From contig PLGM01000401.1 of the NCBI GenBank assembly GCA_003139795.1, forward strand, positions 1-47,719: a stretch of 47,719 nt of DNA, given 5' to 3'. The stretch is from Acidobacteriaceae bacterium. GTDB taxonomy: Bacteria; Acidobacteriota; Terriglobia; Terriglobales; Acidobacteriaceae. The notes under the pieces are model-generated. The model ran no database searches, was not told where the DNA came from, and saw only the letters and a program-made list of their open reading frames with translations. Positions 7,737 through 15,897 of this stretch are shown here, piece after piece. The position numbers and the translations under genes are program-made. Position 1 is the stretch's first letter; every line of letters begins with the position of its first letter.

Positions 7737-8954
7737 TCAATTCGGCGCGAGCTGGAGGTCCTCCGGCTTGAAGTTCTTCCGCAACTCGTCCATCTGCTGT
7801 TTCAGCTCATCCATCTGCTTCTGGTCGATCTGAAATTGTTCCGTCTTCAACCGGTCGCGCAGCTCTTCGGCCTGCTTGCGCCACTCCTCCGCCTGCTGCG
7901 AGCTGATCTCCGGCTGCACCATCCCGCCAATCTTGTCCTTGAGCGCCTGCGCCTGATCGCGCAGCGCCCTGGCCGCGGCCTCTTCGTTCTGGGCAAAAAT
8001 CTGCGCGGCATCCGGATCAATCTCCGCCACCACCGGGCAGTCGCCCGAACCGAATAGTCCCTCTGGCTCCAGTTCGCCCTGCTTGTGCTTCGAATCCACC
8101 TGCAGCGTCAGCGTCTGCTGCTTCTTGTCCCGCAGAATGGTCACCTGCACCGGCTTGCCCTGGTTGGCCCGCAGCGCGCGGTCCCAATCCGCAAGCGTGG
8201 TCACCGCGTCGGGGCCCACCTTCAGAATCACGTCGAACGCCTTGAACCCCGCCGTCGCCGCCTCGCTCTTGTGCGCCACCTGCTTCACCATCAGCCCGCT
8301 CGGCACGCCCAGATACTCGGCCATCTGCGAGGTCAGCGGCTCCACCATCGCCCCCACATTCAGCGTGCTGCCGAAAATCGACATGCGGAACATCCCAGGC
8401 AGCGACCCGTCGCCCCCGCCCGCCATCACGCCCATCCCAGGAGCCTGTGCAAACACATCCCCGTCGTTGCCGATCTTGTTCCAGACCTCGTGCTCCATCG
8501 CCCGCCGGTCCGCCAGTTCCACCGCCACCGTCTGCACGTTCCCGTCGCGGCTGATCTCCAGGCTCACCTTCCGCCCCGCCGGAATCTCCTTCAGCATCCT
8601 CCGCAACTGCTCGGCGCCCTCCACATTCTGACCGTTCAGTTGGATCACCACGTCGTTCACCTTCAGCGGGACCTTCCCCGCCGGTGCGTCGTGATCGATC
8701 AGCGTGATCACCGCGCCGCGCACCTCTTTCAGCTTCAGCGCCTGCGCCTTCTCCTGGTCCACGTCCGCAACGTCCACGCCCAGGTAACCCTGCGAACTCG
8801 ACGAGTGCAGCAGCAGCGGGCTTATTCCATCCAGCACCTCCACCATCTGCGTGGCCTGCGCCCTTGCCGCCGGCGGCGCCAAAACCAACCCCGTTCCCGC
8901 GCCCACTAGCACGGCGATTCCAATACTGCGATACTGCCTCAAAAAGTGTTTCAT
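7737..8954 (-). CDS. Exported protein with two PDZ domains and a C-terminal coiled coil
   Basis: The ATG at 8954 is preferred: purine-rich GGGAGAAGAAG precedes it and a signal peptide starts at once (MKHFLRQYRSIGIAVLVGAG, cut near ARA). It yields 405 residues. The first PDZ domain lies around GYLGVDVADVDQEKAQAL, GAVITLIDHDAPA and LKVNDVVIQLNGQ. The second lies around YLGVPSGLMVKQVAHKSEAA, FKAFDVILKVGPDAV and KPVQVTILRDKKQQ. A long charged helical tail (about 310-400: EEAAARALRDQAQALKDKIG, EEWRKQAEELRDRLK) should form a coiled coil. No protease domain or catalytic Ser/His/Asp triad is present, so this is a PDZ-only protein, not DegP or DegS. It sits downstream of an anti-sigma gene by 78 bases, which suggests a role in envelope-stress sensing. 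Confidence 0.8.
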   Translation of the reverse strand: MKHFLRQYRSIGIAVLVGAGTGLVLAPPAARAQATQMVEVLDGISPLLLHSSSSQGYLGVDVADVDQEKAQALKLKEVRGAVITLIDHDAPAGKVPLKVNDVVIQLNGQNVEGAEQLRRMLKEIPAGRKVSLEISRDGNVQTVAVELADRRAMEHEVWNKIGNDGDVFAQAPGMGVMAGGGDGSLPGMFRMSIFGSTLNVGAMVEPLTSQMAEYLGVPSGLMVKQVAHKSEAATAGFKAFDVILKVGPDAVTTLADWDRALRANQGKPVQVTILRDKKQQTLTLQVDSKHKQGELEPEGLFGSGDCPVVAEIDPDAAQIFAQNEEAAARALRDQAQALKDKIGGMVQPEISSQQAEEWRKQAEELRDRLKTEQFQIDQKQMDELKQQMDELRKNFKPEDLQLAPN

Positions 8955-9032
8955 CTCTTCTTCTCCCGCTCTTCCTTTTCCCTTGGCCCGCACTCTTTCA
9001 TGACGATGCGGTCACCGCAAGGTAATACTGCG

Positions 9033-10001
9033 TTATTGAATCTCCGGCACCCGGCTCAAGACCTGTCTCGAAACGGTCCGGATATGAGGATTCTGGTCCG
9101 AATTGGCCACCGTGTGCAGCACCTGCCGCACGCTCGTATCGGCCTCCACCGGCTCCAGTATGCTCACCGCCTCGGTTCTGATCCGCGGGTCGGCGTCGTT
9201 CAGGAGCGCCTCCAGCACCGCGTCCCGCACCCGCACATCCTCGGCAACATAAGGCTCCAATCCCTCCAGCGCCTTCAAACGCACTCCCGCATTCTTGTCA
9301 TAGCGCAGCGCCACCATCAGCGCATCGCGGATCCCCGCCGCCTGGCAACTGTGCCCCGCGCGGCACTCCGCCGCCAGCAAACCCACCGAGTCGTCCCGCA
9401 CCCCCGCCGAAGCCGAGTTCTCACTCGCCAGCATCAGCAACTGCCGGATCGCCGGATCGTCCAGCGACCCCTCCAGCCGCTGCGGCACCACCTGGTTGTA
9501 GCGCACCTCCACCATCTCGCTGTTCGGCTGCCGCACAATGCTTGAGATGTTGGCGATCTCCGCCGCCGCGGGCGCTGCCGCCGGCCTTGCGTTCACGCTC
9601 TGCGTCGAGGCCAGGTGCGCCGTGCGGTTTTGCGCAAACTCATAGCCGCCCAGGCTCCCCGCCCCGGCTCCAACCGCCAGCAACAGGCACGCCGCCACTG
9701 GCGCAGCCTGCACGCTGGCAAAGTTTCTCAGCATCCGCTGGCCCAGCCATTCATACCAGCGCTTGGGAGGCAGCGCATCCAGGGCTTCTTCAAGGCGCAG
9801 CCGCGACCGCGCCACCAGGTTCGCCGAGGGCTCCACCACCGGGTGTGCTCCGGCCAGCACCTTCAGCGCCAGCAGTTGCTCCCGTTCCCGATGGCAGTCC
9901 GGGCAGCCCGTCAGGTGCCGCTCAAGTTCATGCGTCTGCTCGTCGGGCAACTCTCCGTATGCCGCCGTCACGATCCGCTCGTGTGCAAGTTCGCAATTCA
10001 T
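9033..10001 (-). CDS. Anti-sigma factor with zinc-finger N-terminus, one TM helix and HEAT-like repeats
   Basis: The 322-residue product starts with a ZAS-type motif: C3 and then H29-XXX-C33-XX-C36 (HLTGCPDC), the zinc-binding signature of many ECF anti-sigma factors. A transmembrane helix follows at about residues 98-118 (PVAACLLLAVGAGAGSLGGY). The outer part carries HEAT-like helical repeats in the last 130 residues, for example IRDALMVALRYDKNAGVRLK, VRDAVLEALLNDADPRIRTE and VRQVLHTVANSDQNPHIRTV. GGAAGGA precedes the ATG. It lies 79 bases after the sigma gene and 78 bases before the PDZ gene. The HEAT region is a likely protein-binding sensor; its ligand is unknown. Confidence 0.82.
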   Translation of the reverse strand: MNCELAHERIVTAAYGELPDEQTHELERHLTGCPDCHREREQLLALKVLAGAHPVVEPSANLVARSRLRLEEALDALPPKRWYEWLGQRMLRNFASVQAAPVAACLLLAVGAGAGSLGGYEFAQNRTAHLASTQSVNARPAAAPAAAEIANISSIVRQPNSEMVEVRYNQVVPQRLEGSLDDPAIRQLLMLASENSASAGVRDDSVGLLAAECRAGHSCQAAGIRDALMVALRYDKNAGVRLKALEGLEPYVAEDVRVRDAVLEALLNDADPRIRTEAVSILEPVEADTSVRQVLHTVANSDQNPHIRTVSRQVLSRVPEIQ

Positions 10002-10080
10002 CGCTACGTCCTTCCAGCCTCAAAAAAATCCACTCGCGCCAAAAAAATCCGCATCCCGCATGGGAATTGCCAGGGGCGCT

Positions 10081-10818
10081 CTACCGCAACTCCGCCAACT
10101 GTGTTCTCAGCTTCTTCGTCGCCCGGAAAAGCGTATTCTTGGCCGTCTCTTCCGTGGTGTTCAGCATCTCCCCGATCGTCCGCAGCCGCAGGCCCTGGTA
10201 GTGCTTCAGTTCAAAAACCATCCGCTCCCGCGGCGTCAGCTTTTCCAGCGCCGTCTGAATCCTCTGCCCAAGCAGCTTCCGGTCCAGCTCCTTCGCCGGG
10301 TTTGAAAACGACCGCTCGTCCGACACCGAAGCCAGCACATCGATCTCGTCCCCGGAGTGATCCACGATCACCGCGTGGTCCTCGCGGCGCGTCTTCTTTC
10401 GCCGCAGCTGGTCCAGGCAAAGGTTGGTCACAATCCGGTAAATCCACGTATAAAACGAGCACTCGAACCGGAAATTCCCGATATACCGGTAGGCCTTCAA
10501 AAACGCTTCCTGGTAAATATCCTCGGCATCGTGCTCGCTGCCCGTCAGGTGCAGCGCCAGCCGCAGAACCTGGTGCTCATACTGCCGCACCAGCGCGTCG
10601 AACGCCCCCCGCGAACCTGCCTGCGCCTCGCGAATCAGCTCCATCTCCGGCGCGCGCGCCTGCAAGCGCGCGCTCCTCCCGCCGTCCCGGTCCGTTCCGT
10701 CCATTGACGTTGCCGCAGCCATGCCTGGAAGGGATTGTACCTTCCGCACTGCCGGCCAAGCCAGATTTGCCGGGACTGCAACCGGGGAAAGAGGGTAGCT
10801 CACCGCATCCGTTGCCAT
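10081..10818 (-). CDS. ECF RNA polymerase sigma factor, RpoE-like
   Basis: The ATG at 10818 is chosen because AGGA lies just upstream; a GTG at 10854 would add 12 residues. Of 245 residues, about 60 form an N-terminal extension before region 2. Region 2 includes LIREAQAGSRGAFDALVRQY, the SEHDAEDIYQEAFLKAYRYI signature and the promoter-melting helix FYTWIYRIVTNLCLDQLRRK. Region 4 includes LEKLTPRERMVFELKHYQGL, the helix-turn-helix TIGEMLNTTEETAKNTLFRA and the end KLRTQLAELR. It is the first gene of a minus-strand operon with its presumed ZAS anti-sigma factor. It follows the GT39 gene on the same strand, 100 bases away. Confidence 0.92.
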   Translation of the reverse strand: MATDAVSYPLSPVAVPANLAWPAVRKVQSLPGMAAATSMDGTDRDGGRSARLQARAPEMELIREAQAGSRGAFDALVRQYEHQVLRLALHLTGSEHDAEDIYQEAFLKAYRYIGNFRFECSFYTWIYRIVTNLCLDQLRRKKTRREDHAVIVDHSGDEIDVLASVSDERSFSNPAKELDRKLLGQRIQTALEKLTPRERMVFELKHYQGLRLRTIGEMLNTTEETAKNTLFRATKKLRTQLAELR

Positions 10819-10918
10819 CGAATCCTGCTCCGGGGGGTAGGGAATTCTCCGCACTCCAACAGACGCGTTGAGACCGCTTTGGTGAGCAGTCCCGGCCCGC
10901 CTGCTTTTCGGCGATCGC

Positions 10919-12244
10919 TCAGCCCGCCGGCCAAAGCCGTCGCAACCCCGGCAGCGTAAACCCCCAGCGCCCCTCCGCCTGCTGGAACAGGTAGACGATC
11001 AGGATGGCGAAGATCGGCTCCAGCGGGTTGCGAAAGCGCGATCCGGCGGCGATGAAGTAGTAAATGGCCGGCAGCAGAACCACGGCCCACGCGAACAGCC
11101 CCGCCGCGGGAAGCCTGCGCCGCAGCGCCAGCAGCAGACCGAGAATCCCGGTAATGGAGCCAAAACAGTGCGCTGTTTCGCGAACGTTCTCCGCCGCGGC
11201 AGGCCCGGTGGTGTGCGGCACGCTGGCCCAGAACATGTAGAACCGCAGCGCCGCCAGCTTCCAGAAATGCGCCGGATAGGCTCGGGCCCACTTCCACGCC
11301 AACTGGCCGCGCATGCGCACGTAGGCCCGCTCGCCCATCCGGGCATAGAGTTGGTGCTCGGGCGCCGCCTCCATGGTGGGCACCGTCGCTCCCCAGGGAA
11401 AGCCCTCGGACTCCGGCGCCCAGGCCATAGCAGCTTCCGCGCCAAAGTTGCCGCGGGTGGGGATGAAGGCATGAAACACCAGCCAGTTGCGGACCACCCA
11501 GGGCGTGGCCACCGCCCCGCTGATCGCGGCCGCCAGAAGCGCCAGCGCCGCTCCCTTCAGCAGATTTTTCCGCTGTGGCAAGCCGGCAAGAATCCACACT
11601 CCTTGAACCGGAGCCATAAGAAGCAGGCTCGGATTGGTCATTGCGATGGCTCCCCACAGCAATCCGAACAGCGCCCAATCCCGCGCCCGGTGCGCTTCCG
11701 GAGCGCCAGCGCCTGTACCGCGCATCCGCATGCCCAGCACCAGCACCGCGGCAAACAGCATGGTGGAGAGTGACATCTCCCAAACCCACTTCACGCCGTA
11801 CTGCATGATTCCTGGGTAAAGCGCCCACACCCACGCCGCCCAGATCGCGGTGCGCCGCCCCGCCACGCGCGCTCCCATCTCAAACACCAGCGGCACAGTC
11901 AGGGCCTGGAACAGGCTGTTGACGACCATGATCACCCAGGCTGACAGCGCCGAGTAGATGCCGAAGACCTTGAAGACCGCGGCCAGCAGCAGAGTGAACC
12001 CCGGGACCATCCAGGCGGTGGGGCCGGTGTTGCCGCTGAACGGGGAACTGTACCCGTGCCCGCCCGCCACCGAGGCTGCCACCCGGCCTGTCTCCCAGGC
12101 AAACTCGAAGTGGTGATTGACGGCCGTGACGCGATAGGTGTGGGCCAGGGTGATGTAGGCCACCCGCACCAGGAATGCCGTCCAGAAGATCGCCCGCGGC
12201 GCGCGAAAGCGGTCTTCAGAACAAGGCGCGGCTGGCGGGCTCAT
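10919..12244 (-). CDS. Membrane glycosyltransferase, GT39/PMT-like
   Basis: The product is a 441-residue multi-pass membrane protein with about ten hydrophobic segments, such as AIFWTAFLVRVAYITLAHTY, VPGFTLLLAAVFKVFGIYSA, ALFGLLWGAIAMTNPSLLLM and AGLFAWAVVLLPAIYYFIAA. After the first helix a periplasmic loop carries an acidic residue pattern (FEFAWETGRV), where lipid-phosphate-sugar-dependent glycosyltransferases place catalytic acid residues. The late motif SRFRNPLEPIFAILIVYLF is also typical of this superfamily. It probably moves a sugar from a polyprenyl-phosphate donor to a glycan or protein at the outer face of the membrane. Its ATG overlaps the stop of the epimerase gene (ATGA), which fixes the start at 12244. 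Confidence 0.8.
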   Translation of the reverse strand: MSPPAAPCSEDRFRAPRAIFWTAFLVRVAYITLAHTYRVTAVNHHFEFAWETGRVAASVAGGHGYSSPFSGNTGPTAWMVPGFTLLLAAVFKVFGIYSALSAWVIMVVNSLFQALTVPLVFEMGARVAGRRTAIWAAWVWALYPGIMQYGVKWVWEMSLSTMLFAAVLVLGMRMRGTGAGAPEAHRARDWALFGLLWGAIAMTNPSLLLMAPVQGVWILAGLPQRKNLLKGAALALLAAAISGAVATPWVVRNWLVFHAFIPTRGNFGAEAAMAWAPESEGFPWGATVPTMEAAPEHQLYARMGERAYVRMRGQLAWKWARAYPAHFWKLAALRFYMFWASVPHTTGPAAAENVRETAHCFGSITGILGLLLALRRRLPAAGLFAWAVVLLPAIYYFIAAGSRFRNPLEPIFAILIVYLFQQAEGRWGFTLPGLRRLWPAG

Positions 12245-13278
12245 GAAATCCACTTTAATAGGCGCAGAATCCCCATCTCCGCCGCCCGCGAGTGGGCTGA
12301 CACATTCTCCCGCGCCAGAATCTCCTCGCGGTTCTCCGCATAGTACCGGTAAGCCACGGTGAGCATCTCGCTGTTGGTCACCGTCGGCCGCCATCCCATC
12401 GCCTCGCGGATGCGGGTAGTGTCGAAGACGAAATCCTCGGCAATCATCCGGTAGTGATAGGGTCCCAGCGGCGAAATCTTCAGCCTGTGCGCCAGGCGCA
12501 TGGCAGCCAGCGTCGGCCCTTTGGGCAACGACCGGACCCGCGAGCGGCTGCCGGCCTCGGCGATGACGGCCTCGTAGCACTCCCGCAGGCTGGGAACGTT
12601 GTCGCTGCCCACGTGGAATGTGCCTGAACCTGCAAAATCCACTGCCTGCACGCATGCCTGCGCCAAATCGCCTGCATAAATGAACTGGTAGCGGTTGCCG
12701 CCCGAGCCAACCACCCATACCGTCTTGTTCTCGCGAATGAACTCAAACAGAATCGCCAGCAGTCCCAGCCGCCCGCTGTCGATGATCGTGGGGCTGCGCA
12801 GAATCACCACATCCAGCCCGTCCTCAAACTGGTGGAGCAGCTTTTCGCCTTCCAGCTTGGACTCCCCGTAGACCTCTACCGGAGCGGGCGGATCGTCTTC
12901 CCGCACCGGGCGGCCCATGTTGCTGGCCCACAGGCAATTGCTTGAAGTGAACACCAGCTTCCGCACCCCAGCCTCGCGCGCGCACCCGGCAATCACGCCG
13001 GTTCCGTCCACGTTGCTGGTCCACAGCAGTTCGCGGTTCATGCGCCCGTGCGCCAGCATCGCGGCAATATGAAACACGGCGTCGAACTTGTGCGCGGTAA
13101 AGACGGCCCGCATAGCCTCTTCGTCGCGAATGTCTGCCTGCACGCTGGTGAGCGCGGGATGCCGGGCCGTGTCCGGCACCAGGTCCACGCTGACCACCTC
13201 GGCGCCGTCAGCCAGCAGCCTGCTCTTGAGAATGCCGCCAAAGAAGCCGGCCCCGCCGGTAACCAGAAATTTAGCCAT
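12241..13278 (-). CDS. NAD-dependent epimerase/dehydratase (extended SDR)
   Basis: The 345-residue protein starts MAKFLVTGGAGFFGG, the Rossmann glycine motif of extended short-chain dehydrogenases. Other family signs are DIRDEEAMRA (adenine pocket), HIAAMLA, the TSSNCLW segment with the catalytic serine, YGESK with the catalytic Tyr and Lys, and IYAGDLAQA in the later substrate region. Members interconvert nucleotide sugars or act on related substrates; the exact substrate cannot be read from sequence. The stop overlaps the start of the glycosyltransferase gene, so both probably act in synthesis of one surface glycan. Confidence 0.85.
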   Translation of the reverse strand: MAKFLVTGGAGFFGGILKSRLLADGAEVVSVDLVPDTARHPALTSVQADIRDEEAMRAVFTAHKFDAVFHIAAMLAHGRMNRELLWTSNVDGTGVIAGCAREAGVRKLVFTSSNCLWASNMGRPVREDDPPAPVEVYGESKLEGEKLLHQFEDGLDVVILRSPTIIDSGRLGLLAILFEFIRENKTVWVVGSGGNRYQFIYAGDLAQACVQAVDFAGSGTFHVGSDNVPSLRECYEAVIAEAGSRSRVRSLPKGPTLAAMRLAHRLKISPLGPYHYRMIAEDFVFDTTRIREAMGWRPTVTNSEMLTVAYRYYAENREEILARENVSAHSRAAEMGILRLLKWIS

Positions 13279-13418
13279 GGCCGTTCCCGTTCCGCGCCCT
13301 TTCCTTGCCCCCGGACCGCGGCCCGCAAAGGCCGGTCCAATTCGTCCCCATCATAGCATTTTGCGGATAAGCTCCAATCAAATCAATAATTTGAAAGAGG
13401 AAATCCGGGCATGCTTCC

Positions 13419-14060
13419 TCAGCGCTGCGCCGGAACGACATAGAAAAGAATGGCAAAGTAGTGGGCCACGCTGCCGGCCAGCACAAACACATGCCAGGTG
13501 GCGTGGAAGTAGCGCAGCCGGTCCAGTGCAAAGAACACGATCCCCAGCGTGTACGCCAATCCGCCCGCCGCCAGCCACATCACCCCGCGCCAGCCGATCG
13601 CATGGGCCAGTATGCCGGCCGCAAAGGCCCCAAACCAGCCCTGAAACAGGTACACCAATGCCGACGCCACGGCAAAGCGGCCCAGCGCGAAGCTCTTGAA
13701 GATCACCCCGGTCACGGCCAGCGACCATTCAACGCCGAAAATAAACCATCCCAGGGGCCCATGGAGCGAGACCAGCGTGAAAGGCGTGTAGGTGCCGGCA
13801 ATCAGCAGGTAGATGGCCGAGTGGTCCAGCACCTGAAACACGTCCCGCGCCCGCGTCCTCACCAGCGAGTGGTAGAGCGTCGAGCACACGTAAACCAGCA
13901 CCAGCGTAATGCTGAACACGGTGCAGCTCGCCACCAGCCAGGCCGTTCCCCGCATCGACGCGGCAATCAGATAGATGACGCCCGCCACCGCCAGAACCGC
14001 CCCTATTCCGTGCGTGATGGCGTTGGCCAGAATGTCGCCCAGTTTAAGGTGGGTTTCCAC
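13419..14060 (-). CDS. Hemolysin III family (PAQR-type) membrane protein
   Basis: The frame is open farther upstream, but similarity to the family begins at ETHLKLGDILANAITHGIG, so the GTG at 14060 is chosen, giving 213 residues. Seven hydrophobic segments are visible. Conserved PAQR metal-site residues appear as CSTLYHSL (Ser and His after the second helix) and HATWH near the C-terminus (H-X3-H), plus LDHSAIYLLIAGTYTP in the middle. The fold is that of adiponectin receptors and bacterial YqfA/hemolysin III, which probably act as zinc-dependent membrane hydrolases. No true hemolytic role is implied. The ribosome site is weak. It is divergent from the sugar kinase gene at 14282. Confidence 0.85.
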   Translation of the reverse strand: METHLKLGDILANAITHGIGAVLAVAGVIYLIAASMRGTAWLVASCTVFSITLVLVYVCSTLYHSLVRTRARDVFQVLDHSAIYLLIAGTYTPFTLVSLHGPLGWFIFGVEWSLAVTGVIFKSFALGRFAVASALVYLFQGWFGAFAAGILAHAIGWRGVMWLAAGGLAYTLGIVFFALDRLRYFHATWHVFVLAGSVAHYFAILFYVVPAQR

Positions 14061-14281
14061 AGGTTGATGATAAAACGCGCACCGCCCACAGCAACAGAAG
14101 ACGCCTTCTCTCGAATCACCGGCAACGATGGGGAGGGGAGGAGACAATGAGGAATCGCAAGCTGCGGCTGCGACGGATTCCAGGCCACAAGATGCCACGC
14201 TGCCGCGAGCAGCGCCCGCGCGCCGCAAGCAAGCATAGACCGCCTCATCCGCGGCAGTTATGATCCGGAGAGGCTTCGGTT

Positions 14282-15370
14282 ATGAGCAAAGAGCAAAATG
14301 TCGCCGCCGTGGCACGCCAATTTCAAGTCTGCGGCGAATTCTTTGCCGCTACTCCCTACGGCAGCGGCCACATCAACGACACCTGGTGCGCCGTCTTCGA
14401 TCAGGCGGGCGTGCCGGTGCGTTCCATCTTGCAGCGTATCAACACCAACATATTCAGGAACCCCGTCGCCCTCATGGAGAACATCCGGCGCGTGACGGCG
14501 CATCTGGCCGCGCAGGAATCAGGCGAGCCGGACTGCGGCCGGCGCGTTCTCACACTTATTCCCGCGCGCAACGGGCAGGCCTGGCACGTGGATGCGGAGG
14601 GCAACTATTGGCGTGCGTATCGCTTCGTCGAGGGGGCCAGCGCGTATGATGCCGTCGAGTCCACGGAGCAGGCGTTTCAGGCGGCCAAAGCGTTTGGACG
14701 ATTCCAGAAACTGCTCGCCGGCCTGCCCGCGCCCCGATTGCACGATACCATCCCGGACTTTCACCACACCCCGAAGCGATTCATGGCGTTGGAGCAGGCA
14801 ATTGCCGCGGACGTGGCCGGCCGCGACCTCCTGGCCAAGCCGGAGATCGCATTCGCCTTCGCGCATCAATCCATCGCCGGCGTTTTGCTGGATGCAAATC
14901 TGCCGGAGCGCGTCACCCACAACGACACCAAATTCAACAACGTCCTGCTCGACGACGCCACGGGCGAAGGCCTCTGCGTCATTGACCTCGACACCGTCAT
15001 GCCGGGATTGGCGCTTTACGATTTCGGCGACATGGTGCGCACCACGACCAGCCCGGCCCAGGAAGATGAGCGGGATCTCTCCCGTGTGACCATGCAGTTC
15101 CCCATGTTCGAGGCGCTGGCGCGCGGTTATCTCTCCGAGGCCGGCGATTTCCTGACGCACGCGGAGAAGCAACACCTTGTCTTCTCCGGCAAATCGATCG
15201 CGTTCGAGCAAGGTGTCCGGTTCCTCGCCGACTATCTGGCAGGCGACACGTATTACAAGGTGCATCGCGACGGACACAACCTTGACCGTTGCCGGACGCA
15301 GTTCAAACTGGTCGAGTCCATCGAGCACCAGGAGGAAAGAATGGAGCGGCTGGTGGAGTCAATTGAATAG
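14282..15370 (+). CDS. Phosphotransferase, N-acetylhexosamine 1-kinase (NahK)-like
   Basis: The 362-residue product has the length and layout of NahK-type anomeric sugar kinases in the aminoglycoside phosphotransferase (APH) fold. The N-terminal lobe contains YGSGHINDTWC (nucleotide loop) and the ILQRINTNIF strand with its conserved Q/R. The catalytic loop reads VTHNDTKFNNVLLD, with the Asp base and Asn metal ligand. The later VIDLDTVMPGLALYDFGD supplies the magnesium-binding Asp. Family members phosphorylate C1 of N-acetylhexosamines; other sugars are possible. GGAGAGG precedes the ATG. Its neighbours are glycoside hydrolase genes, so it may phosphorylate the monosaccharide they release. Confidence 0.8.
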   Translation: MSKEQNVAAVARQFQVCGEFFAATPYGSGHINDTWCAVFDQAGVPVRSILQRINTNIFRNPVALMENIRRVTAHLAAQESGEPDCGRRVLTLIPARNGQAWHVDAEGNYWRAYRFVEGASAYDAVESTEQAFQAAKAFGRFQKLLAGLPAPRLHDTIPDFHHTPKRFMALEQAIAADVAGRDLLAKPEIAFAFAHQSIAGVLLDANLPERVTHNDTKFNNVLLDDATGEGLCVIDLDTVMPGLALYDFGDMVRTTTSPAQEDERDLSRVTMQFPMFEALARGYLSEAGDFLTHAEKQHLVFSGKSIAFEQGVRFLADYLAGDTYYKVHRDGHNLDRCRTQFKLVESIEHQEERMERLVESIE

Positions 15371-15667
15371 CGATCGGCCTCGAGGAAATCTGTTGCGGAA
15401 TGTCCAATAGCCCAGGCAAACAATGCCGGGCAAGGCAACATTGCAGCTTTCGCTCGCAGTGCTCCAGCGCTCAACCTCGTACTTGCGCGCGAATACCTCC
15501 AGTTTCTCGGGATTGCGGCCGAGAAGCACCGGGTCCGGCAAAATCCGGCGGCCGTCTTGCAACTGAACCCCTCCCTGCCGGCGGATGGCGACGATGGAGC
15601 GTTCCAAATGCTGCTGTGTGCCCATGCGTCCGGTGACTCCATTCATGATGATGCCGACTTTGTCCAC
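15359..15667 (-). pseudogene. Truncated Gfo/Idh/MocA-type oxidoreductase remnant
   Basis: On the minus strand a GTG at 15667, preceded by AAGAGGAGG, opens a frame reading VDKVGIIMNGVTGRMGTQQH. It continues through RSIVAIRRQGG, ILPDPVLLGRNPEKLEVFA and KYEVERWST. This is the start of a Gfo/Idh/MocA subfamily with the GXXGRMG nucleotide loop. After about 70 residues the similarity stops abruptly near 15455, and the frame runs on through unrelated sequence to the stop at 15359. The catalytic domain is missing. The 3' part may have been deleted when this locus was rearranged next to the kinase gene, whose stop it faces. Confidence 0.65.
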
Positions 15668-15897
15668 GGGCCTGAGCCTCCTCTTGCGCCGTGGTCCTTT
15701 TGCACAAGGGCCAATATCGAGCTTCAACCTATCGGATAAAAACGAATTGACACAATCAAAAAGGCGAAGAGAATATACCATAAGCAAAACAAAGCAACAA
15801 TCAGAACTACGAACGAAGAAAGAATGACAAATCATGCAACGTTTTCGCGTCCTCAGCCACGACAGGGGCGAAAAGCGTTTCTTCAAGGAGGAAGCGC
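15371..15897. other. Gap between sugar kinase and GH2 genes
   Basis: About 530 bases. The left two-thirds holds the minus-strand dehydrogenase remnant listed separately. From about 15730 to 15840 the DNA turns clearly A-rich, unlike the flanks, and carries the likely GH2 promoter. No RNA gene was recognised. Confidence 0.5.
15747..15776 (+). promoter_or_regulatory. Candidate promoter for the GH2 operon
   Basis: A perfect TTGACA at 15747 is followed 18 bases later by GAATAT, a poor match to a -10 box, within an unusually A-rich stretch about 120 bases ahead of the GH2 start. The -35 box is convincing; the -10 assignment is weak. Confidence 0.35.

Noticed and set aside
10919-12718. The glycosyltransferase gene starting far upstream at 12718
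   Set aside because: The added 158 residues overlap the epimerase gene in another frame and have no membrane pattern. The ATGA overlap at 12241-12244 gives a natural start.
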